Source: Adonisia turfae CCMR0081 (GTDB taxonomy: Bacteria; Cyanobacteriota; Cyanobacteriia; Phormidesmidales; Phormidesmidaceae). From it: a stretch of DNA of 64,000 bases. The notes beneath the pieces were generated by a model. The model was not told the DNA's origin, ran no database searches, and worked only from the letters and a program-made list of their open reading frames with translations. Position numbers and translations under genes: made by a program. This document shows, piece after piece, positions 33,878 to 43,634 of this stretch. The number at the start of each line of letters is the position of its first letter. Within the stretch, counting starts at the first letter, position 1. The stretch is from the NCBI RefSeq assembly GCF_011009555.1, contig NZ_QXHD01000004.1:6204574-6268573 (forward strand), written 5' to 3'.

Positions 33878-34254
33878 GTGATGCTTCTCAGTTTCTAGAT
33901 CTGGCTGAGGAAGAGTTAGTGGCTTCACAGCTTCTGTTACAGAATACATACTACCGTGCTTGTATATCCCGTGCATACTATGCAATGTACTATGCTACAC
34001 AGGCTTTACTGACTACCAGGGATATAGAAAGTCGCACTCATAAAGGCGTTCTTCAACAGTTTAGTCAAAGTTTTGTCCAGTCAGGTGATTTACCTGTCAG
34101 TATGGCTCAAAATCTGAAAAGGACCTATGGTTTACGTCAGCTGGGCGATTATGAAGCTGACGTGGTTTTGACTGAGGAATTGGCAACGCAAGCGTTAGAG
34201 GCTGCTGTTGAGTTTGTTGAACAGGTGAGAAGGTATTTGGGGAATAGTGATTAG
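33874..34254 (+). CDS. HEPN-domain toxin (HepT-like)
   Basis: A 126-residue all-helical HEPN protein. SRAYYAMYYATQALL (Arg33 onward) is the family's helix-2 signature, and YGLRQLGDYEADVVLTEELA the helix-4 signature. HEPN proteins are RNases or their inactive relatives. The His of a strict Rx4-6H motif is replaced by Tyr, so it may belong to the less studied HEPN branch whose RNase activity is uncertain. It forms an overlapping pair with the MNT gene and is bracketed by the 155-bp repeats. Confidence 0.9.
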   Translation: MSDASQFLDLAEEELVASQLLLQNTYYRACISRAYYAMYYATQALLTTRDIESRTHKGVLQQFSQSFVQSGDLPVSMAQNLKRTYGLRQLGDYEADVVLTEELATQALEAAVEFVEQVRRYLGNSD

Positions 34255-34330
34255 GTGTTTCTCCAAAAGAATTTTGGGGCTACTGTCGTCGAGTAACAGG
34301 CTGGCTGAATTGACAGGCTGCAATTACCAA

Positions 34331-34486
34331 GCCTGGGGTTGATCCATAGGATGATTCAGAAGGCTGGTGGGTGTAAGTGCGATCGCGCTGCGAACTAGCC
34401 ACTGTTGCCAAAGCTTAACCATGATTCTGAATACTGCAACAGTAGATTGACACTACTGTACTTTAATCCAGACGGTTAGTTAGTTG
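34331..34486 (-). pseudogene. Decayed copy of the DUF218 gene start and promoter region
   Basis: Right-hand copy of the direct repeat. Read on the minus strand from about 34422 it begins MVKLWQQWLVRSAIALTPTS, against MVKFRQQWIFYGAIALTITS in the intact gene, and then loses similarity after about 30 codons. The upstream region is also conserved. It is a truncated duplicate with no downstream domain. The 355-bp gap 34255-34609 holds nothing else that I can name. Confidence 0.78.
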
Positions 34487-34609
34487 CCACCGTGGAGTTG
34501 GAATTGATTGGCTAAACGAACGTCTTCGGGCAAGCAATTGTTGGTTCTTTGCTTATGCTTCTTTTTCAATCAACCGTAGTGATACGACACAAATCTATTA
34601 TCTCAAGTT

Positions 34610-35503
34610 TCAACCTAAACGTTCTCGCACAAAATCTAAACGGCTACTAGCAATAGCAAGAATATTGTTGCCTTCTTTCTGGTTTGGAGTAATCATTTGT
34701 AACTGGTTATTATCTGCATCGTAGCTGTAGAGTTCATAACCAAAGTTACGCAAAAAATTAACAACCTCATCCTCAGTGTGTTCAAAGTGATTAATCGTGT
34801 TATTAAGCTCTAGAATCCAGACATAAGGTAACTGTTGCTTCAGTAAAGATGTAGCTCCCTTAAATGCTAAAAGCTCTGCACCTTCAATATCAATCTTAGC
34901 TAGGGTTAGCTGTTTCAGTGGCTTATCCTCAAGGAGATTATCTAACGTATTAGTAGCAACAATAATCGAATTTTCATTATCAAAGTCTGAACTAACAAAA
35001 GGCATAGAATCGCCTTCGGCTAAATTCAGTGCGATACTACCTTCAGTATCTGAAACAGCTATTGAATAACTTTTTACCTGATCAAAACTATTTAACTTGA
35101 TATTTTCTTCCAGCCTACCGTAATTCTTAGGAAGTGCCTCGAAACTATAAATCTTACCAACACTGATTTTAGATGCAGCCAGAAGAGAATAAACGCCCAC
35201 ATTAGCACCAATATCCAGAAATGAATCTTCTGGCTGCAAGTAACGGAGCAAAAAAAACATTTCATTATAGTCATAAAGACCACAATAGAGTACAGATGCA
35301 GCTGAATACCCGTTAGGATAACAACGAATTTTGAGGTTTGGAATAATCTCAATATCGAGAGGCTTTTTCAATATTCGTTTGCGTAGCTGCCAACCCAAAA
35401 AACTTAAAACTCTCTGGATTCTTTGATCTTTACAATTTGGATGTGTCCAAATATATTTAAGAGTACTAATAGCTAAAAAATTAGACATAGTAGAAGAATA
35501 CAA
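34610..35503 (-). CDS. FkbM-family methyltransferase (first)
   Basis: A 297-residue SAM-dependent methyltransferase. The SAM-binding motif is FLDIGANVGVYSLLAASK; FkbM signatures follow: YSFEALPKNYGRLEENIKLN, LAKIDIEGAELLAFKGA and LPYVWILEL. FkbM enzymes commonly O-methylate sugars in polysaccharide loci. It is the last gene of the minus-strand cluster and its composition is AT-rich, like the cluster core. Confidence 0.93.
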   Translation of the reverse strand: MYSSTMSNFLAISTLKYIWTHPNCKDQRIQRVLSFLGWQLRKRILKKPLDIEIIPNLKIRCYPNGYSAASVLYCGLYDYNEMFFLLRYLQPEDSFLDIGANVGVYSLLAASKISVGKIYSFEALPKNYGRLEENIKLNSFDQVKSYSIAVSDTEGSIALNLAEGDSMPFVSSDFDNENSIIVATNTLDNLLEDKPLKQLTLAKIDIEGAELLAFKGATSLLKQQLPYVWILELNNTINHFEHTEDEVVNFLRNFGYELYSYDADNNQLQMITPNQKEGNNILAIASSRLDFVRERLG

Positions 35504-35586
35504 AAATTCCTAGGAAACTTACAAACTACATTGATGTCAATTGTCTCTAATAGATCAGGCTTCGTTTAAATTAAATCGTATAGGAT

Positions 35587-36405
35587 CTAACTTCTAGTCG
35601 TACACACTACCTGAAAAGTCCCAGAATCATTGAATCTTAAAGATTCAGCAGGATACGCCAAGGTATTGAACCCACATTTCTCTATATCGAACCTTGATGC
35701 TTGAGGAAGACTACTATCGAAGATTTTGTAGTCAGCAGCCCGAAATATTTCTGTAATTTCTGCTCGATAGGGCACACCAACTTCACAATAGATTACGGGG
35801 CGAACATCCGATAAGATTTCTTGAGCCCCCTGGAGAACATTAACTTCAGCTCCTTCAACATCGATTTTGATGAAATTGGGTTTTGCGGAAATTTTCAGCA
35901 GATCATCTAAGCTGAACATAGGAACAAGATTTTTTTCACGGTAACCTCCCATTTGACAACGGCCTCCAGTTTTAGCCAAAGCATTTGAGGCTCTTCCTCG
36001 ATCAGCCACTAGAAAATTTGCAATACCACAACTGTCAGCAATGGCTGCTGGCAGCACATCTACAGATAGGTTCTGATTAGCCTGGAGTCTAGCTGATTTC
36101 TGCAGTAGGTTAGCTAGCCAGATATCAGGTTCAACAGCTAATACATGACCATTTCTACCAGCAATACTAGCTGCAGCAAAAGCAAACACACCCACATTAG
36201 AACCGATATCCCACACAACGTCACCTTTACTAATATACTCTGAGACTATATTAAGGAGTTCTTTATCAAATCCCTCTACACCTGGCTTAAGATACTTCAA
36301 CTGAGCATCAGGACTTACAAATAAGGGTGTTCTTGAAAACTCAGAAGGCAAGTTTCGAATAAAGTACTTTTCACGACTTAAACGTTCAACTAATTTACGG
36401 ATCAT
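35587..36405 (-). CDS. FkbM-family methyltransferase (second)
   Basis: A 272-residue enzyme. SAM motif VVWDIGSNVGVFAFAAAS, then LAVEPDIWLANLLQKSARL, FIKIDVEGAEVNVLQGAQE and RPVIYCEVG are the FkbM hallmarks. Sequence differs clearly from its neighbour at 34610, so it is not a recent duplicate; the two may methylate different sugars or positions. Gaps of 83 and 74 bases to neighbours fit a shared transcript. Confidence 0.94.
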   Translation of the reverse strand: MIRKLVERLSREKYFIRNLPSEFSRTPLFVSPDAQLKYLKPGVEGFDKELLNIVSEYISKGDVVWDIGSNVGVFAFAAASIAGRNGHVLAVEPDIWLANLLQKSARLQANQNLSVDVLPAAIADSCGIANFLVADRGRASNALAKTGGRCQMGGYREKNLVPMFSLDDLLKISAKPNFIKIDVEGAEVNVLQGAQEILSDVRPVIYCEVGVPYRAEITEIFRAADYKIFDSSLPQASRFDIEKCGFNTLAYPAESLRFNDSGTFQVVCTTRS

Positions 36406-36479
36406 AATAGTTTCCTTCTTACAAGGTATTACGTTAGAAAAATGAATACAAAATTTGGAGACGTTAAACCCTGAGTTAA

Positions 36480-37457
36480 TTAGTAATCTAAATGATCACC
36501 TGTCAACAGATCTAAATTTAGAGGTGAATAGGTATTTCCAGCAATATTTACTTGGTTTTGTTCTATTGTGCTAGCATTACTTGCTGTTCGTTGAAGTTTC
36601 CTATGCCTAAAAATCTCATATAGTTTGGCATCAACCAAGAAACGATACCAAAAACCTTGTAAAAAGTGAAAGATCAATCCTTCGGTACCATCGAGAAAGC
36701 CAAGACCAAGGGTATAACGCAGAAGCCAGTAGATAAATGCTCTGAGAAACAATGGAAATCGGCTGTAGAGGGTAGTTTTAACCCAACGTCGCTGCCTAGC
36801 TTGAGAAAACTGCTTAACAGCTAACGCATCACCTAGCTCTCTAGATTGAGCTGAAAGGATATCTTGTACTTCGCGATCAGCATATCGATTATGTTTATCA
36901 ACCCAGAAGCTTAAGCCTTTTTGATTTTCATCGATAATATCGTGCTTGAGATTTGCAATTCGACCTTCAGAAAGGACAATATGTTCATCCATTAAACGTT
37001 GTTCACAGGTGCCATAACCTGTTCGCCATATACGCATTAGCCAGGTTGGGTAATAACCACCATGACGTATCCAACGTCCCATGAAAAAGACACGACGTTT
37101 CACCTGATAACCTGCTACATCTTCTGGAACATTTGCCAGGACTTCTGTGAGCTCTTTCGCTAATTCAGGCGTAAGACGCTCATCTGCGTCAAGACGCATT
37201 ACCCATGGAGTAGAGATAGGCAAATTTTCTAATGCCCAGTTAACTTGCTTCGCATGACTTTCAAAAGGATGTTGATAAACTTGACAGTTAAAGTGCTTAG
37301 CAATGTCTATAGTTTTATCGCTGCTGTTAGAATCAACAATATAAACCGGAGCATCTAAGCTTTGTAAGCTTTTCAAAGAGCATGGAAGATTCTTCTCTTC
37401 ATTTAAAGTAAGTATGATAAATGAGATAAGTTGACTTGCCATCTCGTTTGTCCTCAT
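36480..37457 (-). CDS. Family-2 glycosyltransferase
   Basis: A 325-residue GT-A enzyme. FIILTLNEEKNLPCSLKSL and YIVDSNSSDKTIDIAKHF form the nucleotide-sugar site, and MRLDADERLTPEL carries the DAD metal motif. The C-terminal 90 residues contain a hydrophobic stretch (FPLFLRAFIYWLLRYTLGL), so it probably sits at the inner membrane. The layout matches WaaE/KdtX-like family-2 transferases. ATG at 37457 is kept; the ATG five codons later is also possible. Confidence 0.93.
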   Translation of the reverse strand: MRTNEMASQLISFIILTLNEEKNLPCSLKSLQSLDAPVYIVDSNSSDKTIDIAKHFNCQVYQHPFESHAKQVNWALENLPISTPWVMRLDADERLTPELAKELTEVLANVPEDVAGYQVKRRVFFMGRWIRHGGYYPTWLMRIWRTGYGTCEQRLMDEHIVLSEGRIANLKHDIIDENQKGLSFWVDKHNRYADREVQDILSAQSRELGDALAVKQFSQARQRRWVKTTLYSRFPLFLRAFIYWLLRYTLGLGFLDGTEGLIFHFLQGFWYRFLVDAKLYEIFRHRKLQRTASNASTIEQNQVNIAGNTYSPLNLDLLTGDHLDY

Positions 37458-37482
37458 TTTTTTGCTAATTGCAATAAACCTA

Positions 37483-38691
37483 TTAACTATGCGTAAGGGC
37501 GTTATTCTTAAAAGCAGAAGAATTTATTTGTGGTTGTATTGTTCTATAAAGAGCCATCATTTTCTCCGCAACTTTATCCCATGTATAGTTTTCTAGGATA
37601 AAATGCCGAGCATGTTTACCCACCTCACTAGCTGAAGCTGGATTTTCAAGACATTTTGTGAGTGCTTCAGCAATCGCATTAGACTCTATATCAACTACAT
37701 AAGCGGCATTAGCAACATGCGCTTCAGGAAAATTACATCCCTTCGTGATAATGCACGGCAGACCAGATGCCATACCTTCGAGGATAGACATGCTAAATCC
37801 TTCAGAATATGAAGGAGCAACATAAATATCGGCAACAGCTAATGCTGATTCTTTAAGAGAGCCTGTTAACATTCCAGTAAAAGTCACAGCCTGCTCACAA
37901 CGTTGTTCTTTGAAGAATTTCTGAGCTTCAGCAAGAAATCCGATATTATCAGGACCAGCAATAATAAGATGGGAATCTAAAAAATGTGGATGTATACGTC
38001 CAAATGCTTTTGCCAATAAATCTAATCCCTTTTTTGGATCAATTCGACCAAGAAAAAGGATATTTTTTTTATCGCGAAGCTCAGGATACTTTTTATAGAA
38101 CAGTTCTGGCCCTTTTGAAGATTCAAAATCATGTTTGTGAATTCCATTAGGGATAACGGATATAGGGGAATCGACGTTCAATCTTTTTATGTGTTCAGCT
38201 TCTGGTGTAGCAAGCGCTTGAATTGCACTAGCCCTATTGAGTGCAGGCTTTTCTAAAAGATTATAAAAAAGTTTTTTCTTCCAAGCCTTATAGGACAATG
38301 CCCATGGTTCTAACATACCGTGCGGAGTTATGACATAAGGAATTCGATATTTTTTGCAAGCCAGATAAACCGGTATATTAGGCAATGAGAAAATGGCATT
38401 AGTATGAACTACATCATACTGAGAGATATTGGAATCTAGCCAACTTGCAAAGCTATTACTCCACTTGTAATCACCACAGCTAATATATGGAAAGTATTGA
38501 ATTCGATACCCTGACTTAGATATCCACTGTTGTAGAGGTTCACTCAGATTTCTATTACCGTTAGCATTAGTTGTGACAATATCTACTAATACATCATATT
38601 TTTGATTTAGTGCTTGCGCCAAATCAATAACAGTCTTGGATGGCCCACCATAAACACTACCGATAGAAGGTATGGAGAATAAAACTTTCAT
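37483..38691 (-). CDS. Family-4 glycosyltransferase
   Basis: A 402-residue GT-B enzyme. The N-terminal acceptor half begins KVLFSIPSIGSVYGGPSKTV; VITPHGMLEPWAL follows. The C-terminal donor half has ILFLGRIDPKKGLDLL and the Ex7E motif region SYSEGFSMSILEGMASG. The ATG at 38691 is used; a GTG lies one codon before. The spacing to the upstream transferase gene is only four bases, so they are co-translated. Confidence 0.94.
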   Translation of the reverse strand: MKVLFSIPSIGSVYGGPSKTVIDLAQALNQKYDVLVDIVTTNANGNRNLSEPLQQWISKSGYRIQYFPYISCGDYKWSNSFASWLDSNISQYDVVHTNAIFSLPNIPVYLACKKYRIPYVITPHGMLEPWALSYKAWKKKLFYNLLEKPALNRASAIQALATPEAEHIKRLNVDSPISVIPNGIHKHDFESSKGPELFYKKYPELRDKKNILFLGRIDPKKGLDLLAKAFGRIHPHFLDSHLIIAGPDNIGFLAEAQKFFKEQRCEQAVTFTGMLTGSLKESALAVADIYVAPSYSEGFSMSILEGMASGLPCIITKGCNFPEAHVANAAYVVDIESNAIAEALTKCLENPASASEVGKHARHFILENYTWDKVAEKMMALYRTIQPQINSSAFKNNALTHS

Positions 38692-38695
38692 CACC

Positions 38696-39838
38696 TTAAT
38701 TAGTGCTCAATGCATAGTTAACAGCTTGTTTGAGACCTTGTGCAAAATAACCAGGAGAATATTTTGAAATATGAGCTAGAGATGCTTCTCTCATACTTTT
38801 CAGATCAATGCTAGTTGAACTAATTTTAAGCATTAAATCTGTAAGTTCCTTTGAGTTTTCAGGATCGAATCCAAACCCATTGACTCCTTCAATTACCAAA
38901 TCCTCAAAACAGCCACAGCGATTTGAAACTAATACTGGTAAGCCTGCAGCCATAGCTTCATTGACAACTAGCCCCCATTGCTCCTGCAAGCTACCATGAA
39001 TAAAACAACTAGCATGAGCGAAGTATGGTAGTAATTGAGACTGTTGTAGAAATCCAGGGAGGTGAACATGGTCACCTATATTAAGTCGCTTAATTGTAAG
39101 CTCGATCTCAGATAGTAGTTGTCCACTACCACATAAAACTAAATCCCATGCATAATTAGTTGCAGTTAACCGATATCTTGCATAAGACTCTAAAATAAAA
39201 AATAAGTTTTTCTTTGGGATAAATCGGTTTATCGCTAAGAAATATGGTTTTTCTATAGGTTTCTCAAAGTTTTCTTTGCCATTTTGAAATACCTCATTGC
39301 CAACAACGTTATACCCGAATGAAATAGCCTCCGGCTTCATCCCAAGCTTGATGAGATATCTTTTATGTGGAGAGCCACCAACTAAAGCGGCATCATAGTT
39401 ACTAACAATTAGAGATTTAAGCTTTTCAGAAAAACAATTCCGAATAAAATCATCTTCCTTGGATTCAGAAAGTAATATAGTTGAAACTTTATGAAGCTTA
39501 CACCATAAGAATACTGCAAATATAGATGGTCTAGAATATCCTGCAATTGCAACAATATCTGGCTGTATTTTATGAAGATTCAAGAATAGTTTTCTAAGTA
39601 AATCATGGAAAGAAACTTGTTCCAATGATCGTTCACCTAACACAGACAGTATAGGCGTACTGTTATTGTTAATCTGTGTTTTCCACTCATAAGAAATTCC
39701 TGAACGCGTTAATTCAAGGGGGATTACCTCCCATCTTATTTTTTTGCATAGCTTGAAAAAGCCTTCAAGACGAGATAAATGATATGGACCATAGTTAGCA
39801 AACAATATGGCGATTCTCTTATTTTCAAAGTAACTCAT
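38696..39838 (-). CDS. Family-4 glycosyltransferase
   Basis: A 380-residue GT-B enzyme. IAILFANYGPYHLSRLEGF begins the acceptor domain, and FLAINRFIPKKNLFFILESY starts the donor domain. The Ex7E region is LQEQWGLVVNEAMAAG with PVLVSNRCG after it. The overall layout resembles transferases of exopolysaccharide clusters. Sugar specificity cannot be told. Confidence 0.93.
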   Translation of the reverse strand: MSYFENKRIAILFANYGPYHLSRLEGFFKLCKKIRWEVIPLELTRSGISYEWKTQINNNSTPILSVLGERSLEQVSFHDLLRKLFLNLHKIQPDIVAIAGYSRPSIFAVFLWCKLHKVSTILLSESKEDDFIRNCFSEKLKSLIVSNYDAALVGGSPHKRYLIKLGMKPEAISFGYNVVGNEVFQNGKENFEKPIEKPYFLAINRFIPKKNLFFILESYARYRLTATNYAWDLVLCGSGQLLSEIELTIKRLNIGDHVHLPGFLQQSQLLPYFAHASCFIHGSLQEQWGLVVNEAMAAGLPVLVSNRCGCFEDLVIEGVNGFGFDPENSKELTDLMLKISSTSIDLKSMREASLAHISKYSPGYFAQGLKQAVNYALSTN

Positions 39839-39858
39839 ACTCTTAATTAATACAATAA

Positions 39859-40806
39859 CTAATTACTAGATTGAGCTCTAGGTAGAAAACCATACTTCTC
39901 TTGATAGTAATTGAACTCTCTACAAATAGCTTCAGGTAGAACTATTTGCGTACTACTGTAAGACTTTGCAGAATGGATTCCAGAAATCACTTTCTCTAAC
40001 CATATAGGATCGAGCTCTATTTCTAGGAAGCAGGCTATTTCTGTAAGCTTTTCAAGCGGATACTCTACAAGCTGTTGGTAAGTAATTGCCAGAAAACGAT
40101 CACCAAGCTTAGCTTGCCATAGCTCTGCTTCTTTTAAGCTTAAACTCCATTCATATGCAGCTTTGGATATGTGAGTATCTAGTAAGTCGATTTCTTTCAA
40201 TTCATGATATTTCATAGAGACACTATCTTTGCGTAGAGTTTTCCACTTGATATTGTTATTTCCCCACCACTGATTTAGATTTGGTTTTCCGAAAATCTTA
40301 TACGAGTTAGTAGTTGCCAGTCTTTCAATAGATTTTGCTACATCAAATCCATCACGAACGATATGAATAAACTTTGCACCAGGATATATCTTCTCAATCC
40401 ACCCAATTCGAAATATGTTGAGAGGAGTCTTTTCAATTAGCAAGTTTGCTTTCTTATTTTGAATAAACTTAGTTAAACAACGTTCGAATCTATGCTTATG
40501 TTCTGCTAGAAAAAAAGAATCGTCTAGATAGAGTGAAGGTTCAATATCAGCAAAAAGATTTAGTATATCTAATCTAGGATCAATAGCTGCCCATAAATAA
40601 TATGGTTCAAATAAATATGAAACTTCATTGTGAGAAGATAATATATCGCCAAGCAACGTAGTGCCTGAACGACCACAACCGACAATAAAAGCACCTGGCA
40701 AAGCTACAGGGGAAATACTATTATCAGCTGCATGTTTACAAGCAGACTTATATAAATAATTATATTTGACAGATCTAAGCCATGGCTTCAAGAATGGGAA
40801 AAACAT
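39859..40806 (-). CDS. Sulfotransferase (PAPS-dependent), first
   Basis: A 315-residue protein. The 5'-phosphosulfate loop is VGCGRSGTTLLGDILSS (residues 42-58), the 3'-phosphate site is FIHIVRDGFDVAKSIERL, and the C-terminal region has ITYQQLVEYPLEKLTEIACF. These place it in the PAPS-dependent sulfotransferase family. Lying among glycosyltransferases and a Wzy-like gene, it probably sulfates the repeat unit. A PAPS-making enzyme is not in the window. Confidence 0.92.
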   Translation of the reverse strand: MFFPFLKPWLRSVKYNYLYKSACKHAADNSISPVALPGAFIVGCGRSGTTLLGDILSSHNEVSYLFEPYYLWAAIDPRLDILNLFADIEPSLYLDDSFFLAEHKHRFERCLTKFIQNKKANLLIEKTPLNIFRIGWIEKIYPGAKFIHIVRDGFDVAKSIERLATTNSYKIFGKPNLNQWWGNNNIKWKTLRKDSVSMKYHELKEIDLLDTHISKAAYEWSLSLKEAELWQAKLGDRFLAITYQQLVEYPLEKLTEIACFLEIELDPIWLEKVISGIHSAKSYSSTQIVLPEAICREFNYYQEKYGFLPRAQSSN

Positions 40807-40893
40807 TGAAATATGTGTAATGAGAATAGTAGAAAAATTAAGATAAGAAGCTTATATAAGGCCAATCATCAATTAGCATAGGAACTTAACATT

Positions 40894-42123
40894 TTAATTT
40901 TTAACTTTTGAATAAAGAATGGCAGGCCCTAAAAAGGCTATCAATCTAGGCCATAGCATAAAAAAACGATCAGTATTATGGGTGATCGCTTCTAATGATC
41001 CGGGAAAAACTAACATCAAAAGGACTTGTGCCAAAAAATGGCCTTGATTACCTGCACGAAAAAAACTGCGCATTATATATGAAATAATTAGAAATTTAAT
41101 GGCTCCAAAATACCAAAAAGATTGAAATGAGTCGGATATTCCTGTAGCAGTTGAACCTGTATGAGCTTCATGGTAGAAAAGCTCAGATGCTGAATCATTA
41201 ATTTGAATTTTGATACTTTCTTTAGTGTCAAAACCAATAAGCTGTCCTGGTATATAAAGATGAACAAATCTATTCCAATGACTGACACCTAGATCAAAAT
41301 TTCCCCTGCTGTCAAAAGCTGCAATATTGTAAGTAGCATTGGCCATCTCATGTCCACCCTCTGTCAATAAATTTTGTAGGTTTCCAACAAAATCTATCTG
41401 ATTAATTGCATTAACTTTTCCAGGAGTATCAGACATAACAGCAGCACGATAGTCTCCGATACTATTAATCCAAAGTGCTCCTGCAATTAGAGCTGCTATA
41501 ACCATTAATCTTGGAGGCAGCTTGCGATAGCGAAACCAAAGCGCTAAGCCAATCATAAGGACTAATTCAACTAGAAACCTTCGACGTCCCCAAAAAACAA
41601 TACGGTGGAGATAAAAGGCTACATCAAAAATAATAATTGCTGTTGACCAACGAGAAGGCTGACGAATATGTATTGCTAATGAAAGTGCCAAACCAATACT
41701 CAATAAACTTGATAGAAAAACAAAAATAGTAATAATTCCTGTCCAAAGACCTACCGTTTCATCTGCGAGAGCACTGACTCGATAAAAGAAATAAGAGCCT
41801 CCTAGAGAGAGAAGGGTAGCAGCAATGAGTAATCTTTGACGGTTAAACGACCAATGAAATTTGCTGAAAGGTTTTTTGTTTAAATAATGGCCAACATAAC
41901 AGGCCCCTACACAAAGTAGTGTCATAAAGATAGTTTTATCCAAAGCTTCATGTGGAAAACTATCAGGATTAGTACTGAGTCCCAAGAGTTGGGGAAGTAC
42001 CCATCCCGCAAAGACCGCACCTGATAAGAACGGATAGTGTAACATCCGCTGTTTCTTTTGTAGGCCCCAAGTTAAAAGCCCTCCGCAAACTAAAGTTAAA
42101 AGGACTAGTAATACATATGTCAT
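40894..42123 (-). CDS. Wzy-like polysaccharide polymerase (multi-span membrane protein)
   Basis: About 409 residues with ten or more hydrophobic segments (first: YVLLVLLTLVCGGLLTWG) and a large hydrophilic loop between residues 230 and 330 (DSRGNFDLGVSHWNRFVHLY), the topology of O-antigen polymerases. Such proteins have little sequence conservation, so the call rests on topology and on the position beside a flippase and transferases. The ATG at 42123 is preferred to an in-frame TTG at 42135, which would overlap the upstream gene. Confidence 0.7.
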   Translation of the reverse strand: MTYVLLVLLTLVCGGLLTWGLQKKQRMLHYPFLSGAVFAGWVLPQLLGLSTNPDSFPHEALDKTIFMTLLCVGACYVGHYLNKKPFSKFHWSFNRQRLLIAATLLSLGGSYFFYRVSALADETVGLWTGIITIFVFLSSLLSIGLALSLAIHIRQPSRWSTAIIIFDVAFYLHRIVFWGRRRFLVELVLMIGLALWFRYRKLPPRLMVIAALIAGALWINSIGDYRAAVMSDTPGKVNAINQIDFVGNLQNLLTEGGHEMANATYNIAAFDSRGNFDLGVSHWNRFVHLYIPGQLIGFDTKESIKIQINDSASELFYHEAHTGSTATGISDSFQSFWYFGAIKFLIISYIMRSFFRAGNQGHFLAQVLLMLVFPGSLEAITHNTDRFFMLWPRLIAFLGPAILYSKVKN

Positions 42124-42131
42124 AACTTGTT

Positions 42132-43427
42132 TCAAGTTAACTGTAGATTTAGTATTGCTTGCCGAAAATCCGATATGGCTTTAGTTTCAGTTTGTTTAAG
42201 CATATCTTTTAACTTTTCTGAAAAGTTTTGCCCGTATCCATATTGGAAAAGTTCAAGGATAGAAGCTGAAATTGCATCTGCATTCTTAATTGGTACAATC
42301 CATCCACCTAAGCCATTACGAACAATAGAACCTGTATTGTTTGTTGTTATTACAGGCAAGCCATAATTTAATGCTTCGTATATAACCATTGCGGATCCCT
42401 CGCATAATGAAGGCAACACGAAAACATCAGCCCAATTGTAAAGACTAGCCATCTCAGAACGAGGGACTCGCCCTAAAAATTGGCAAACGTTACTATACTC
42501 TTCTAAGGGTTTAGAACTCAATTCTATAGAGCCTGCTGCTTTACAAACAAAGGGAATTACCCCTTCGAGTTGACGTAATGCTTGAAGTAGATAAGGTATT
42601 CCTTTCCGTAAACCTACTGAACCGGCAAACAAGATATGCAGACCGTCAGAACGTTCTTTCCAAGGGAACAAAGCTCTTTTCGAGTTCGGTGTGTTGAAAG
42701 TTAATGAAGTTGAATCTTTGACCCGCCCCAATGGAATCACAGTAATTTTTTCTGGAGAGACATTACGCTCAATTAGTGAGTTTTTCACAAACTCAGAACC
42801 ACAAATAATCTGATCAGCAAGGTCTTGTTCCTTCTGCTCTCGCTCAACTAGCTCTTGATCTGCATTTGTTATCGTAAACGGACTTTCTGACCAACCTGAC
42901 CAGCATGCTTCTTCAATCATTAAAGTACGGTGATAGTAAGATCGCTCAGCTAGGGTTTGATCTAAGATACACAAAATTCCTTGGCTCTTGGCATATTCGA
43001 ATAGTTCTAGACAAGCACTGTTAAAACCATAAATTATATCGGTATTATCTAAACCATGCTGAATAATCCGCTGACAAAAAGACTTTCCAGTTTCAACGAA
43101 AATCGTAGTAGGATTCTGTTTATCTGATCGCCTTAATGCTTTAGCGTATTGGTAGCCAAGCATAGGAAAATGAACAATTTTTGCATTTTTTAACCTTAGC
43201 GTGTAGCGATCGATCATACGCTTCATGGCAGCAGGAAGATGTGGATTGAATCTGGGATGACGTAACACTCTCATTGGAAGATTATCCCCTGCATACAGGT
43301 CTGTGTACAAGGTATTGAGAATCCCCCACTGGTGAAGCAAAACAGGTTGTTGGTAATGTCTTCTTGCACCTAGCTGTGCCACTACCACCTTTGGAGATCC
43401 TGTTTTCTCTACTAGGTATCTAGTCAT
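42132..43427 (-). CDS. Family-4 glycosyltransferase
   Basis: A 431-residue GT-B enzyme. KVVVAQLGARRHYQQPVLL starts it; LADQIICGSEFVKNSLIER and VIPLGRVKDSTSL follow, then HILFAGSVGLRKGIPYLLQA at the donor domain and LCEGSAMVIYEALNYG with Ex7E. It is directly upstream of the Wzy-like gene in the same direction. Upstream, a 207-base gap separates it from the next transferase. Confidence 0.93.
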   Translation of the reverse strand: MTRYLVEKTGSPKVVVAQLGARRHYQQPVLLHQWGILNTLYTDLYAGDNLPMRVLRHPRFNPHLPAAMKRMIDRYTLRLKNAKIVHFPMLGYQYAKALRRSDKQNPTTIFVETGKSFCQRIIQHGLDNTDIIYGFNSACLELFEYAKSQGILCILDQTLAERSYYHRTLMIEEACWSGWSESPFTITNADQELVEREQKEQDLADQIICGSEFVKNSLIERNVSPEKITVIPLGRVKDSTSLTFNTPNSKRALFPWKERSDGLHILFAGSVGLRKGIPYLLQALRQLEGVIPFVCKAAGSIELSSKPLEEYSNVCQFLGRVPRSEMASLYNWADVFVLPSLCEGSAMVIYEALNYGLPVITTNNTGSIVRNGLGGWIVPIKNADAISASILELFQYGYGQNFSEKLKDMLKQTETKAISDFRQAILNLQLT

Positions 43428-43634
43428 TTTTGGTTTAAAGCTTTGATAAGTAAGCAGAATAATTAAATAAATTTTGACGTTTCCTAAACTGCCAAAGCTA
43501 AATGGTGCTGACAGATATCCCGTAATGGCATTAGGATCCAGGCTTAACCCGTAAGTATCCTAATATTTACCTCAAGCCAACCCAAAACATTGGTCTCGCA
43601 TAATATATGACAATAGTAAGTGCTGCTAAACCTC

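Noticed and set aside
43531..43563. TTAGGAT/ATCCTAA dyad as a terminator
   Set aside because: Only 7 bp, AT-rich, 19-base loop and no T-run; too weak to call.
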